Shown here: positions 1 to 7,579 of the stretch, piece by piece | How positions within the stretch are numbered: the first letter of the stretch is position 1 | Layout: each line of letters starts with the position of its first letter | NCBI RefSeq assembly: GCF_000647975.1 | Contig: NZ_JFKE01000010.1 | Coordinates: forward strand, 1-64,000 | Reading direction: 5' to 3' | From: Actibacterium mucosum KCTC 23349 | GTDB taxonomy: Bacteria; Pseudomonadota; Alphaproteobacteria; Rhodobacterales; Rhodobacteraceae | Length of the DNA: 64,000 bases | Notes under the pieces: generated by a model | Databases searched by the model: none | The model's input: only the letters and a program-made list of their open reading frames with translations | Told to the model about the DNA's origin: nothing | Position numbers and translations under genes: made by a program

Positions 1-4
1 GCTG

Positions 5-41
5 CGTCACCACTCCGCCAACTCGCCTTAAGTGGGTGACG
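5..41. other. imperfect inverted repeat at window start
   Basis: Arms CGTCACCACT (5-14) and AGTGGGTGACG (31-41) pair with one bulged base around a 16-base loop. No T-run follows. It lies in the 170-base noncoding leader before the methyltransferase gene, in which I see no other gene. It may be a terminator remnant of the gene to the left, an operator or a chance structure. Confidence 0.3.
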
Positions 42-170
42 GTTCGATAGAGCAAAGGTCGTTGGGTTGCAAGGCCTCGTACGCAGTTTCGGCCGATTTG
101 CCGTGTTGCCGATTTCGTGTTTCTGTGGCAAGACAGTGCGAACAGAAACTAGACCGAAAAGTTCAGTCTC

Positions 171-824
171 ATGACAGCATTCGCGCAACGTCGTTTGGTG
201 ATGGTGGACACGCAAATCCGCCCTTCTGATGTAACCAAATATCCGATTATCGATGCCATGCTTTCAGTGCCACGCGAAGAGTTTGTTCCGGACGAACAGC
301 GCGAAGCTGCGTATGTCGATGGTCCGGTTGCCCTTTCGGATGGGCGTGAGATTTGTGAACCTCGAAGTCTCGCAAAGATGCTGGATGCGCTCGAAATCGG
401 AGGCGACGACGTTGTCTTGGATATCGGTTGTGGGCTTGGCTATTCGTCGGCCGTGATTGCGCGGTTTGCCGCGGCGGTCGTGGCCGTGGAAACCGACGAA
501 GGAATGGCCGAAGACGCCCAGAAACTCTTGTCAGAGCATGGGGCGGACAACGCTGCGGTCATCGCTGGCCGGCTGAGCGCTGGTGCGGCGAAACATGGGC
601 CTTATGATGCGATCGTAGTCGCTGGCGGTGTTGAAGATGTACCCGGCGAGATCCTCGACCAACTCCGCGAAGGTGGCAGGATTGCCGCAATTTTCATGGA
701 AGGTGCCTTGGGGCAGTGTAAAGTTGGCGTGAAAACCCCACATGGTGTTTCGTGGCGAATGGTGTTCAACGCAACAGCGCCGGTCTTGCCGGGGTTTGCC
801 AAGGAACTGGCCTTTAGCCTCTGA
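171..824 (+). CDS. protein-L-isoaspartate O-methyltransferase family protein
   Basis: A 217-residue SAM-dependent methyltransferase of the PCMT family, which repairs isoaspartyl residues using S-adenosylmethionine. SAM-binding motif I is visible as VLDIGCGLGYSSA at residues 82-94, followed by the acidic VAVETDE at about 104-110. The N-terminal block MVDTQIRPSDVTKYPI (11-26) is the form I associate with alphaproteobacterial members. The start at 171 keeps the ten residues before that block; an ATG at 201 is the alternative. The gene ends 35 bases before tolC on the same strand, so co-transcription is likely. These short PCMT-like proteins may not act on isoaspartate, so the substrate is uncertain. 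Confidence 0.8.
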   Translation: MTAFAQRRLVMVDTQIRPSDVTKYPIIDAMLSVPREEFVPDEQREAAYVDGPVALSDGREICEPRSLAKMLDALEIGGDDVVLDIGCGLGYSSAVIARFAAAVVAVETDEGMAEDAQKLLSEHGADNAAVIAGRLSAGAAKHGPYDAIVVAGGVEDVPGEILDQLREGGRIAAIFMEGALGQCKVGVKTPHGVSWRMVFNATAPVLPGFAKELAFSL

Positions 825-859
825 TTTGAATTCGGAATATGCCGCAAAGGGATTTGAAG

Positions 860-2245
860 ATGAAACCAATCCGAGGAACCATGATGCGGCGATTGACGAT
901 GTCGGCGGCCATTCTTTTGGCCGGCACAACGGGCGCCTTATCGGAAACTCTGACGGATGCGCTGATCAAGGCCTATAACAACAGCCAGTTGTTGGAGCAA
1001 AACCGTGCCCTGCTTCGCGCAGCGGACGAAGGCGTTGCCCAAAGTGTTGCGGCTTTGCGTCCGGTTTTGGCATTTGTGGCGGATGCTTCAATCCAGAATG
1101 TGAGCCCGTCGCCAACCTTTGGGAACAGTACCAATACCAGCGCGTCGATCAGCCTTCAGGCATCGATGGATCTTTATGATGGTGGCAACAACCGGCTGGC
1201 GATTGAAGGTGCCAAAGAAAGCGTTTTGTCGACTCGCGCGCAGTTGCTGGGTCTGGAACAGAACGTTCTTTTGTCTGCCGTCGTGTCCTATAATACGTTG
1301 CGCAGCGCCACCGAAAACTTGCGGCTGGCGCAAAGCAACGTGCGCCTCAGCGCTGAACAGCTGCGGGCGGCACGCGACCGTTTTGAAGTGGGCGAGGTGA
1401 CCCGGACGGATGTTTCGCAGGCGGAATCGGCGCTGGCACGCGCACAAAGTCAGGAAGTCTCTGCCCGAGGGTCTGTTTTGCAGGCGCAGGAAGCCTATCG
1501 GGCCGAGATCGGCGGATTGCCCTCAAACCTGATGGGAGTTCCACGTGTTCCGCAGTTGCCCAACTCTTTGGATGCAGCGCGGAAGCTGGCACAACGCAAC
1601 CATCCGACAATCACAGCAGCCCAGCATGATGTGGCAGCGGCAGAGATCTTGGTGAGCCGGGCGAAGACAACACTGGGGCCAAGTGTAACTGGTACCGCAG
1701 GATTGTCAGCCGGTGATACCGGCCGCTCATCCGCCAGTCTGAGCTTGCAATTGCAGCAAACCTTGTACGCCGGTGGTGCGTTGAAGTCTGCGCTGCGTCA
1801 GGCGTCTGCGAACCGGGATGCGGCACGCTCGTCTTTGCTTCGCTCGACACAGATCGTTGAACAAGGTGTCGGCGATGCGTGGACCGGATTGGCGGTGGCG
1901 CGCGCGCAAATTGAAGCAACAGACAAGCAAATCCGCGCGGCACAGCTGGCCTTTGACGGTACGCGGGAAGAAGCACGCCTGGGTGCAAGAACGACGCTGG
2001 ACGTTTTGGATGCCCAACAAGACCTGCTTGATGCACAGACCGCCCGTGTTGATGCCGAAGCTGCTTTGTTCAACTCCTACTATGTTGTCCTGCAATCGGT
2101 TGGCTTGCTGACGGTGGATCATTTGGGTCTTGGCATTCCGACATACGATCCGGCAGCCTACTATAATGCGGTCAAAACTGCGCCAGTTCGCAGTGTCCAG
2201 GGTGAGAAGCTGGACCGCATTATGAAGAGCCTCGGTAAAAACTGA
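860..2245 (+). CDS. tolC: TolC family outer membrane efflux/secretion protein
   Basis: A 461-residue TolC-type outer membrane channel, the exit duct for type I secretion and RND efflux. The N-terminus has basic residues, then a hydrophobic signal peptide ending near GALSE (about residue 29). Two related halves rich in Ala, Gln and Asn follow, each with long alternating helical stretches and the conserved LYDGG / LYAGG strand motifs, as expected for the two OEP repeats. The start at 860 has AAGGGA upstream at good distance; the in-frame ATG at 839 has no ribosome site. It follows the methyltransferase gene closely. No transporter or adaptor gene is adjacent. Confidence 0.92.
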   Translation: MKPIRGTMMRRLTMSAAILLAGTTGALSETLTDALIKAYNNSQLLEQNRALLRAADEGVAQSVAALRPVLAFVADASIQNVSPSPTFGNSTNTSASISLQASMDLYDGGNNRLAIEGAKESVLSTRAQLLGLEQNVLLSAVVSYNTLRSATENLRLAQSNVRLSAEQLRAARDRFEVGEVTRTDVSQAESALARAQSQEVSARGSVLQAQEAYRAEIGGLPSNLMGVPRVPQLPNSLDAARKLAQRNHPTITAAQHDVAAAEILVSRAKTTLGPSVTGTAGLSAGDTGRSSASLSLQLQQTLYAGGALKSALRQASANRDAARSSLLRSTQIVEQGVGDAWTGLAVARAQIEATDKQIRAAQLAFDGTREEARLGARTTLDVLDAQQDLLDAQTARVDAEAALFNSYYVVLQSVGLLTVDHLGLGIPTYDPAAYYNAVKTAPVRSVQGEKLDRIMKSLGKN

Positions 2246-2315
2246 CAATTCCAAAGATTGTGTGACTGCCCCTCTCGCGCTACACTAAGTGCTTGAGGTG
2301 GCAGTGAGGATTGGT

Positions 2316-3371
2316 ATGTCGGACGTGGCAACGAACTCCGAAATCGAGGATGTATTGGCTTCGATCCGCAAACTTGTGTCTGCGGACGAAGGCGACAAAC
2401 TTGGTGGCGTTCAACAAGAAAAAGCGCAAGAGCCAGCAGCGGCCGAAGAAGAGGATGCCGCCGACAAATTGGTTTTGACACCGTCGCTGCGTGTCTCTGA
2501 GCAAGATGCCGCGCTTGAGGCAAGGGAAGTACCGGACACGCCCGCGCCAAGTTCCGAGGATCGGTGGGAAGAGATTTCGCTGGAGGATCGCATTGCTGAA
2601 CTGGAGGCAGCCGTTTCGCGCGCTCATGACGAATGGGAGCCCGACGGCAGCGAGATGGAAAAACCCGCCACCAGCTTCGAAGAGCTTGTAGGTGCTGGCG
2701 ACGCGGTAAAAGGCGAAGTTGAAGCCTTTGCAACAGATGCGGTTGCCGAGGTGGTACAGGAAGAGCTTCAGGAGACGGAACAGCCGCCGGAAAACGCAGC
2801 ACCTGAAAAGGTGTCGCCAACCGCTTTTCCTTGGCAGACCACTCAGCAACCCGAAGAACTAGACGACGAACCGGCAGAAAAAGTCGCTGTCGACGCCGAG
2901 CAGTCGACAACACCCTTCGAATTGCCACCGGAAGCTGAAATTGACGTTTCTGACGACCCGGTGGAAGAACTGGTCGCCCCGGCGGATGCCCAATCAACAC
3001 AAGAGGCCCCTGAAACCGAAACTTTTTCAGAACCCGAGGCCGTTACCGAGGCAGAAGCTGCCGAAGAACTTGCACAGGAACTGGAACAAAGCCCCGAGCC
3101 TGAAGAGGCCACTGTTGCGTCAGCCATGTTTCACCATGCGCAGCCTCCGCAACTGGACGAAAAACCGGAAGAGGTCGAACCGGACGACACATGGTCTGCG
3201 GTCGACGAAAGTGATTCCGTTCTGCTGGATGAAGATTCCTTGCGTGAAATGGTTGTTGCAATTGTCCGCGAGGAGCTGCAAGGCGGCCTAGGTGAGCGAA
3301 TAACGCGCAACGTCCGAAAACTGGTCCGGCGTGAAATCAACCGCGCGTTGGCCAGCCGCGACTTCGACTAA
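2316..3371 (+). CDS. PopZ-like DUF2497 acidic protein
   Basis: A 351-residue, strongly acidic protein with the architecture of alphaproteobacterial PopZ/DUF2497 scaffolds. The N-terminal helix EIEDVLASIRKLVS (9-22) matches the PopZ pattern MEEILASIRRIIS. A long Glu/Pro/Ala-rich, probably disordered middle follows. The C-terminal block from about residue 303 contains LREMVVAIVREEL and ends in VRREINRALASRD, resembling the PopZ oligomerisation helices. PopZ forms polar condensates that anchor the chromosome origin and cell-cycle proteins; whether this protein does so is inference. The start at ATG 2316 has a GAGG site; a GTG at 2289 lies in the same frame. The linker is longer than in Caulobacter PopZ. 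Confidence 0.72.
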   Translation: MSDVATNSEIEDVLASIRKLVSADEGDKLGGVQQEKAQEPAAAEEEDAADKLVLTPSLRVSEQDAALEAREVPDTPAPSSEDRWEEISLEDRIAELEAAVSRAHDEWEPDGSEMEKPATSFEELVGAGDAVKGEVEAFATDAVAEVVQEELQETEQPPENAAPEKVSPTAFPWQTTQQPEELDDEPAEKVAVDAEQSTTPFELPPEAEIDVSDDPVEELVAPADAQSTQEAPETETFSEPEAVTEAEAAEELAQELEQSPEPEEATVASAMFHHAQPPQLDEKPEEVEPDDTWSAVDESDSVLLDEDSLREMVVAIVREELQGGLGERITRNVRKLVRREINRALASRDFD

Positions 3372-3385
3372 GACACCCAAAAAAC

Positions 3386-3958
3386 GTGAATACTCCCAGC
3401 CATATTCTTATTGGGCTGGCGCTGTTTGGCCGCCCCAATCAGCCGCGACGCAATGCGTTGGTGGCGGCGGGTGCGCTGCTGCCGGACTTATCACTGTATG
3501 CGCTCAGCGGCTGGGCCTTGTTAATCCGCAAGGAAAGCCCCGAAAAAGTTTTTAACGAACGCTATTTCTCGGACGAATGGCAACAGATCTTTGCTGTGGA
3601 TAACAGTTTTGTCCTTTGGAGCCTGCTTCTGTTCGCTGCACTCTTTTGGCGGGCGCCGGTATTGATCGCCTTTGCCGGGGCAGGGATCGTGCATTTGTTG
3701 ACAGATTTCCCTCTACATAACGACGATGCGCGACGACATTTCTGGCCGCTGAGCAACTGGGTGTTTTACAGCCCCGTCAGCTATTGGGACAACGCGCATC
3801 ATGCCGGTGTCGTTCGCTATGTTGAAAGCGCGATCTGTGCTGCGTGCGGGGTTGCCCTTTGGCTGCGACATCACGAAGTCGCCCCCAGGGTTGCGATTTC
3901 CGTTGCCATGCTTCTTACGGTAACGCCCACACTTTTCTGGAGCTGGGTCTTTTCCTGA
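3386..3958 (+). CDS. integral membrane protein, hydrolase-like (DUF457/YdjM-type resemblance)
   Basis: A 190-residue membrane protein beginning with GTG 14 bases after the PopZ-like gene. It has hydrophobic segments near residues 22-45, 73-105 and 145-190, and conserved polar residues: NTPSHILIG at the N-terminus, LLPDLSLY (about 31-38), and HLLTDFPLHNDDARRHFWPLS in the centre. The pattern of His and Asp in short motifs resembles the YdjM/DUF457 family of membrane-bound, putatively metal-dependent hydrolases. Substrate and role are unknown. A hairpin terminator follows directly. Confidence 0.55.
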   Translation: MNTPSHILIGLALFGRPNQPRRNALVAAGALLPDLSLYALSGWALLIRKESPEKVFNERYFSDEWQQIFAVDNSFVLWSLLLFAALFWRAPVLIAFAGAGIVHLLTDFPLHNDDARRHFWPLSNWVFYSPVSYWDNAHHAGVVRYVESAICAACGVALWLRHHEVAPRVAISVAMLLTVTPTLFWSWVFS

Positions 3959-3964
3959 GGGCAC

Positions 3965-3997
3965 AAAAAAGCCGCGCCCGAAAGGGCACGGCCTTTT
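3965..3997. terminator. bidirectional intrinsic terminator
   Basis: The stem GCCGCGCCC (3971-3979) pairs with GGGCACGGC (3984-3992) around GAAA, allowing one G-T pair. It has an A-run on its left and TTTT on its right, so it can end transcription from the membrane-protein gene on plus and from the convergent small gene on minus. Confidence 0.8.
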
Positions 3998-4015
3998 GCA
4001 CAAACAGTCTCTGGC

Positions 4016-4336
4016 TTAGGCCGCTTCGGCTTGTTCCATCGACTGGCGGCGTTCGCTTTCTTCGCGCGACAGCGCGACCGAGGTGCGAACACCCTTGGAC
4101 ACAAATTCCATCAGACCACCGACCACACGTTCGTTCGGGTCGATTCCGGCGCACGACAGAACCTCGCGGCCATCCTTTGATCGCGCCCAACGCGCAATCT
4201 GTTCCGGGCCATTGCCGTACTTTTTGTCGTCGGCAATAGCGTCATCCAAAGCGGCCAACACAACAGCCGCAAACAGTTTACGTGACCGGTTGCCTTGTTC
4301 ATTGTTGTAGGCAGTGCCGTCAACGAAATCGATCAT
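4016..4336 (-). CDS. small conserved protein, probably DUF6280 family
   Basis: A 106-residue soluble protein that I believe is the roseobacter-conserved DUF6280 family; this is memory of the family, not a search. It carries a basic/acidic helical pattern with KLFAAVVLAALDDAIADDKK near residues 20-39, the block WARSKDGREVLSCAGIDP near 50-67, and a Glu-rich tail. The start has AAAGGA nine bases upstream. It is transcribed away from efp and shares its upstream region. No catalytic motif is visible; function unknown. Confidence 0.7.
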   Translation of the reverse strand: MIDFVDGTAYNNEQGNRSRKLFAAVVLAALDDAIADDKKYGNGPEQIARWARSKDGREVLSCAGIDPNERVVGGLMEFVSKGVRTSVALSREESERRQSMEQAEAA

Positions 4337-4406
4337 CTCGTCGTCCTTTTATTCTTGCTCTTGCATTTCTGGCGTGAGGGGCAATATGGCGTTTTTGCGA
4401 CGATTC

Positions 4407-4447
4407 GGTATTTCCAGTTTGGAATACCTGTTATGCACACGGTGCAT
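4407..4447. promoter_or_regulatory. two inverted repeats between DUF6280 gene and efp
   Basis: First repeat: GGTATTTCC (4407-4415) against GGAATACC (4421-4428), 8 paired bases with one bulge and a 5-base loop. Second repeat: ATGCAC (4433-4438), ACG, GTGCAT (4442-4447). Both sit in the 215-base divergent region that must hold the promoters of both genes. Either could be an operator. No regulator is adjacent. Confidence 0.35.
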
Positions 4448-4551
4448 GTCTGTCGCAATACCTTTACAGGATATAGTCAGCTTGCCACCCCGAAGCCGAA
4501 AATATATAGGTCTCGGTGAACAAGTATCAACCTTTTGGCTAGGTCTCGACG

Positions 4552-5115
4552 ATGGCAAAGATCAACGGCAACGAAATTCGCCCCGGCAACGTGCTGGAGC
4601 ACAACGATGGCCTGTGGGCCGCTGTAAAGGTCGACCACGTAAAGCCCGGAAAAGGGGGCGCTTTTGCGCAGGTCGAGCTGCGCAACTTGCGCAACGGCTC
4701 GAAACTGAACGAACGGTTCCGCAGCGCCGACAAAGTGGAGCGCGTGCGTCTGGAACAGAAAGATCAGCAGTTCCTGTACGAATCTGACGGCATGCTGGTC
4801 TTTATGGACAACGAAACTTTCGACCAGATCGAACTGCCGTCCGAGATTCTGGGCGACCGTCGTCCGTTCCTGCAGGATGGTATGACCATCGTGATCGAAT
4901 TCTACGAATCCGAGGCGCTGAACGCCACGTTGCCGCAAAAGGTCACCTGCAAGGTGATCGAGACCGAGCCGGTAGTCAAAGGCCAAACCGCCGCCAACAG
5001 CTTCAAACCGGCTGTTCTGGACAATGGCGTCAAGGTGATGGTGCCGCCCTTTGTGGGGCAGGACGAGGACATCATCGTGAATACCGAAACGTTTGAGTAT
5101 AGCGAACGCGCCTAA
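4552..5115 (+). CDS. efp: translation elongation factor P
   Basis: A 187-residue EF-P, which binds between the P and E sites of stalled ribosomes and speeds peptide-bond formation at polyproline stretches. The three beta-barrel domains and full family length are present. The modification loop reads [10 protein letters not shown] with Lys34 at the tip, so the protein is of the lysine type that can receive beta-lysylation by EpmA. The C-terminal block [12 protein letters not shown] is typical. It is the sole gene of its transcript on the left side and is followed by an acetyltransferase 88 bases later. Confidence 0.97.
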   Translation: MAKINGNEIRPGNVLEHNDGLWAAVKVDHVKPGKGGAFAQVELRNLRNGSKLNERFRSADKVERVRLEQKDQQFLYESDGMLVFMDNETFDQIELPSEILGDRRPFLQDGMTIVIEFYESEALNATLPQKVTCKVIETEPVVKGQTAANSFKPAVLDNGVKVMVPPFVGQDEDIIVNTETFEYSERA

Positions 5116-5203
5116 CGGGGCTTCGCGCGCACTGCCCCTTGGCTGAAACAAGCCGGGGCGCAGATTGGGCAGGTCGGCTTCGGCAAAACCCGGAGAGACC
5201 AAG

Positions 5204-5671
5204 ATGATTACCGATCTTAAAAAGGGCGAGGTGGCAGAGATCCTGCCGCTGAATGCCATAGTGCAAGGTTTGCACGCCAAGATGGTTCCGGGGCAGTTTT
5301 ACGCTGCGCCCGAACCGGCCCGGCTGAAATCCTTTTATGACGACTGGGTGAATGATCCTGACAAGTTCATCCTTGTTGCGCGCGAGGACGGGCAGGCCGT
5401 GGGATATGCCGCCTTCTCGGTAACGCGGCGCGAAGGAAACCCTTTTGTCCGGCCTCAGCGGAATGGCGAAGTGGACCAGATCGCGGTTCGTACCGACAGG
5501 CAGGGGCGCGGCATTGGCACCGCACTGATAAAGGCAGGCAAAGCGCGGCTTGTTGCGGTGGGCTGTCACACGATCTCGGCCAGCTATCACGTGTTCAACA
5601 CAGCCTCTGCCCGTTTGATGGAAAAGAACGGGTTGAACGTACGTGTCATGCGTGTCGGGGCAGCGCTCTAG
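5204..5671 (+). CDS. GNAT family N-acetyltransferase
   Basis: A 155-residue acetyltransferase of the GNAT fold, which moves an acetyl group from acetyl-CoA to an amine. The CoA pyrophosphate-binding loop appears as RQGRGIGTALI (99-109), preceded by the beta-strand VDQIAVRTD, and the closing motif is YHVFNTASARLMEKNG. The start at ATG 5204 follows GGAGAGACCAAG; an in-frame upstream ATG at 5165 adds 13 residues with no ribosome site. Its stop codon shares the CTAG sequence with the stop of the convergent WYL regulator (4-base overlap). Substrate unknown. Confidence 0.85.
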   Translation: MITDLKKGEVAEILPLNAIVQGLHAKMVPGQFYAAPEPARLKSFYDDWVNDPDKFILVAREDGQAVGYAAFSVTRREGNPFVRPQRNGEVDQIAVRTDRQGRGIGTALIKAGKARLVAVGCHTISASYHVFNTASARLMEKNGLNVRVMRVGAAL

Positions 5672-6372
5672 CCGCGATACGCCCCGCTGCCATGCTCCAT
5701 TTCCATCTGGCGGTAGAATGCCGCCAGATCACGGCCGGGAGCCTTTGCATAGGCCCCGGTCGACTGCATGTCGGAAATGCGGTCGACACGGAACATCCTG
5801 AAGTCATGACGCAGGTCGCACCACGCGATAAGCGTCCAAACCTTACCCCAGAACCATAGGCCCAGCGGGCGAATATGGCGGGTCGTCTTGCGACCCTCGC
5901 CATCGGCATAGGCGACGTTCATGCCGATGCTGCCAATGATTGCCGCGTCAAGCAGATCGATCTGGCGTCGCAAGTCCTCGGTGATTTCCGGGCCGGCGAT
6001 TGCGTGAATCTGAACGGATTGCGCCCGTTCACGTGCTGCTTCGGGCAAAACCGCATCGATCTTCGAGAGCGCATGTTCGGCGGCGCGGGCCATGTCCAAC
6101 CCGCCCCAGGCACGGATCAAACGCGCGCCAGCCACCAGTGCCGCGATCTCTCCTTCGGTGAACATCAGCGGGGGCAAGTCGTAACCGGCGCGCATCAGGT
6201 ACCCAACGCCGGCCTCGCCTTCGATGGGTACACCCGATCCGATCAGATCGGCAATGTCGCGATAGATCGTGCGTTCGGATACCTCTAGACGTTCGGCCAG
6301 ATCGCGCGCTGTTAGCAACCGACCGCCCCGAAGATACTGGACGATCTGGAAAAGGCGGTCGGCGCGACGCAT
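5668..6372 (-). CDS. YafY-type HTH/WYL-domain transcriptional regulator
   Basis: A 234-residue regulator with an N-terminal HTH_11 winged helix (MRRADRLFQIVQYL, then LEVSERTIYRDIADL near residues 27-41) and a C-terminal WYL-like domain (about 130-215). The usual Trp-Tyr-Leu signature is degenerate here, reading VWTLIAWC. YafY-type proteins often repress a neighbouring VOC, DinB or detoxification gene. It is translationally coupled to the upstream VOC gene (TGATG overlap, one shared base), so both are in one operon. A TGACA-N6-TGTCA palindrome 48 bases before the VOC start is a natural candidate operator. Confidence 0.85.
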   Translation of the reverse strand: MRRADRLFQIVQYLRGGRLLTARDLAERLEVSERTIYRDIADLIGSGVPIEGEAGVGYLMRAGYDLPPLMFTEGEIAALVAGARLIRAWGGLDMARAAEHALSKIDAVLPEAARERAQSVQIHAIAGPEITEDLRRQIDLLDAAIIGSIGMNVAYADGEGRKTTRHIRPLGLWFWGKVWTLIAWCDLRHDFRMFRVDRISDMQSTGAYAKAPGRDLAAFYRQMEMEHGSGAYRG

Positions 6373-6752
6373 CAGGCCGAAGGCGGTTGAAACAGGCCGA
6401 TGGAATTGCCATCGGGGTCCTGCGCATATAGGAACCGCCCACCAGGGAAGGGGATTGGGTCGCTCAACTTGGTACCGCCGGCAGCAACCAGACGCTCGAC
6501 ACTGGCTTCGATACTGTCGGGAACAAGGTAATGTGGAGTTGGTCCTTGGCCCTCTGCTGCGGGTTTTCCGGGATAGATATGACCTGCTGCGCCCATGGGG
6601 TCAGAGGTTTTAATGATGCCGAACGGGTTCGGTCCATCCGTCTGCAGTTCGATATCCCAGTCGAAAACAGCTTTGTAAAAGGCAATGGCCGCGTCCAGAT
6701 CTGTGGCCGGAATCTCGGACCAGACAAGTGCGCTGGGTGGTGTGAAAGGCAT
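6372..6752 (-). CDS. VOC family (glyoxalase/bleomycin-resistance fold) protein
   Basis: A 126-residue single-domain VOC protein. The N-terminal strand-helix SALVWSEIPATDLDAAIAFY and the C-terminal DPDGNSIGLFQP are the usual ends of the beta-alpha-beta-beta-beta modules. Conserved acidic and His positions that bind a divalent metal in enzymes of the fold are only partly evident, so it may bind a ligand rather than catalyse. It is the first gene of a two-gene operon with the WYL regulator. Confidence 0.85.
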   Translation of the reverse strand: MPFTPPSALVWSEIPATDLDAAIAFYKAVFDWDIELQTDGPNPFGIIKTSDPMGAAGHIYPGKPAAEGQGPTPHYLVPDSIEASVERLVAAGGTKLSDPIPFPGGRFLYAQDPDGNSIGLFQPPSA

Positions 6753-6799
6753 GCTGTGTCATCCTTGGATGGTTGTGAATGATCACACCATGACAGACC

Positions 6800-6825
6800 C
6801 CTCCTGACAACTATCTGTCAGGAGG
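6800..6825. promoter_or_regulatory. palindromic operator candidate upstream of VOC-WYL operon
   Basis: CCTCCTGACA (6800-6809) and TGTCAGGAGG (6816-6825) are perfect 10-base arms around ACTATC. The inner TGACA-N6-TGTCA form suits a dimeric HTH repressor. A further TGACAG half-site lies at 6791-6796. It overlaps the ygfZ stop codon (6818-6820) and lies 48 bases before the VOC start. No T-run follows on minus, so a terminator role for ygfZ is less likely but not excluded. Confidence 0.5.
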
Positions 6826-7570
6826 ACGCATTAACCCGGAAGATTTTTGCCGTGCCCGCCTGCATCTCGCCAACGGCCCGATCAAAACGCAGATAGGCCA
6901 GGCCAAGGTCGCCTGCCACGCTGTGCAAAGTGCCCGCGGGTTTGCCATTGGCCGTAATCTCGGAACCCGGCTCGGCCGTACCTTCGATCCTGACCTGGGC
7001 CAAACCCTTACGCAGTTCGGTCTTGTGTTTCATGCGGGCGGTGACTTCCTGACCGACATAACAGCCCTTGCGGAAATCAACACCGTTTAGCCGCTCGAAT
7101 CCTTGTTCAAGGATATAGCTTTCGTTGGGTGTCAGCTCGACCCCGGTTTCAGGCACCACAGCGGCGATCCGGCGTGCGGTCCATTCGGTGATTTGATTGC
7201 CGCCTTCAGCGCCATAAAGCCGCCATCCAAGCGATGTATCACGCGGATCGGCAAGCGCCCCCTCTGGCGGTGTCCCGTCACCCTGCAGCACCTTCAGGCC
7301 GCTATCGCCGATCGTTACGTCGGCGCGCAGTTTGTACATGTTCAGCCGTTGTGCCAGCCCCGCTGCAAGGGGCATCGCCACGTCCAGCAGCACCGCATCG
7401 CCCCGTTTGGTTACAAAGAAGTCGGCCAAGTACTTACCCTGCGGTGTCAGCAAGGCGGTATAAACCAAACGCCCGTCCAGATCCGAGACATCGTTGGTAA
7501 CAAGGTTCTGCAGAAACTCGACGACGTCGGTCCCGGTCAGCGACAAGACTGTGCGTGCATTGTCTTCCAT
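6818..7570 (-). CDS. ygfZ: folate-binding YgfZ/GcvT-like Fe-S cluster protein
   Basis: A 250-residue YgfZ (IBA57-type) protein, which uses tetrahydrofolate to assist the assembly or repair of certain Fe-S clusters. The diagnostic motif KGCYVGQE is at residues 168-175, with the conserved Cys170, and the N-terminal FLQNLVTNDVSDL block is present. Family length is somewhat above 300 in Escherichia coli; this shorter form is usual in alphaproteobacteria as far as I know. It starts nine bases after the stop of the ABC exporter and is the last gene of a three-gene minus-strand operon. Confidence 0.93.
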   Translation of the reverse strand: MEDNARTVLSLTGTDVVEFLQNLVTNDVSDLDGRLVYTALLTPQGKYLADFFVTKRGDAVLLDVAMPLAAGLAQRLNMYKLRADVTIGDSGLKVLQGDGTPPEGALADPRDTSLGWRLYGAEGGNQITEWTARRIAAVVPETGVELTPNESYILEQGFERLNGVDFRKGCYVGQEVTARMKHKTELRKGLAQVRIEGTAEPGSEITANGKPAGTLHSVAGDLGLAYLRFDRAVGEMQAGTAKIFRVNASS

Positions 7571-7579
7571 GGTCAGCCC

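Noticed and set aside
1-20. Possible tRNA 3' end, since the window begins with a run ending CTCCGCCA
   Set aside because: With CCA at 18-20 the T-loop position 58 would be C instead of the invariant A, and the upstream part is outside the window; no cloverleaf can be supported.
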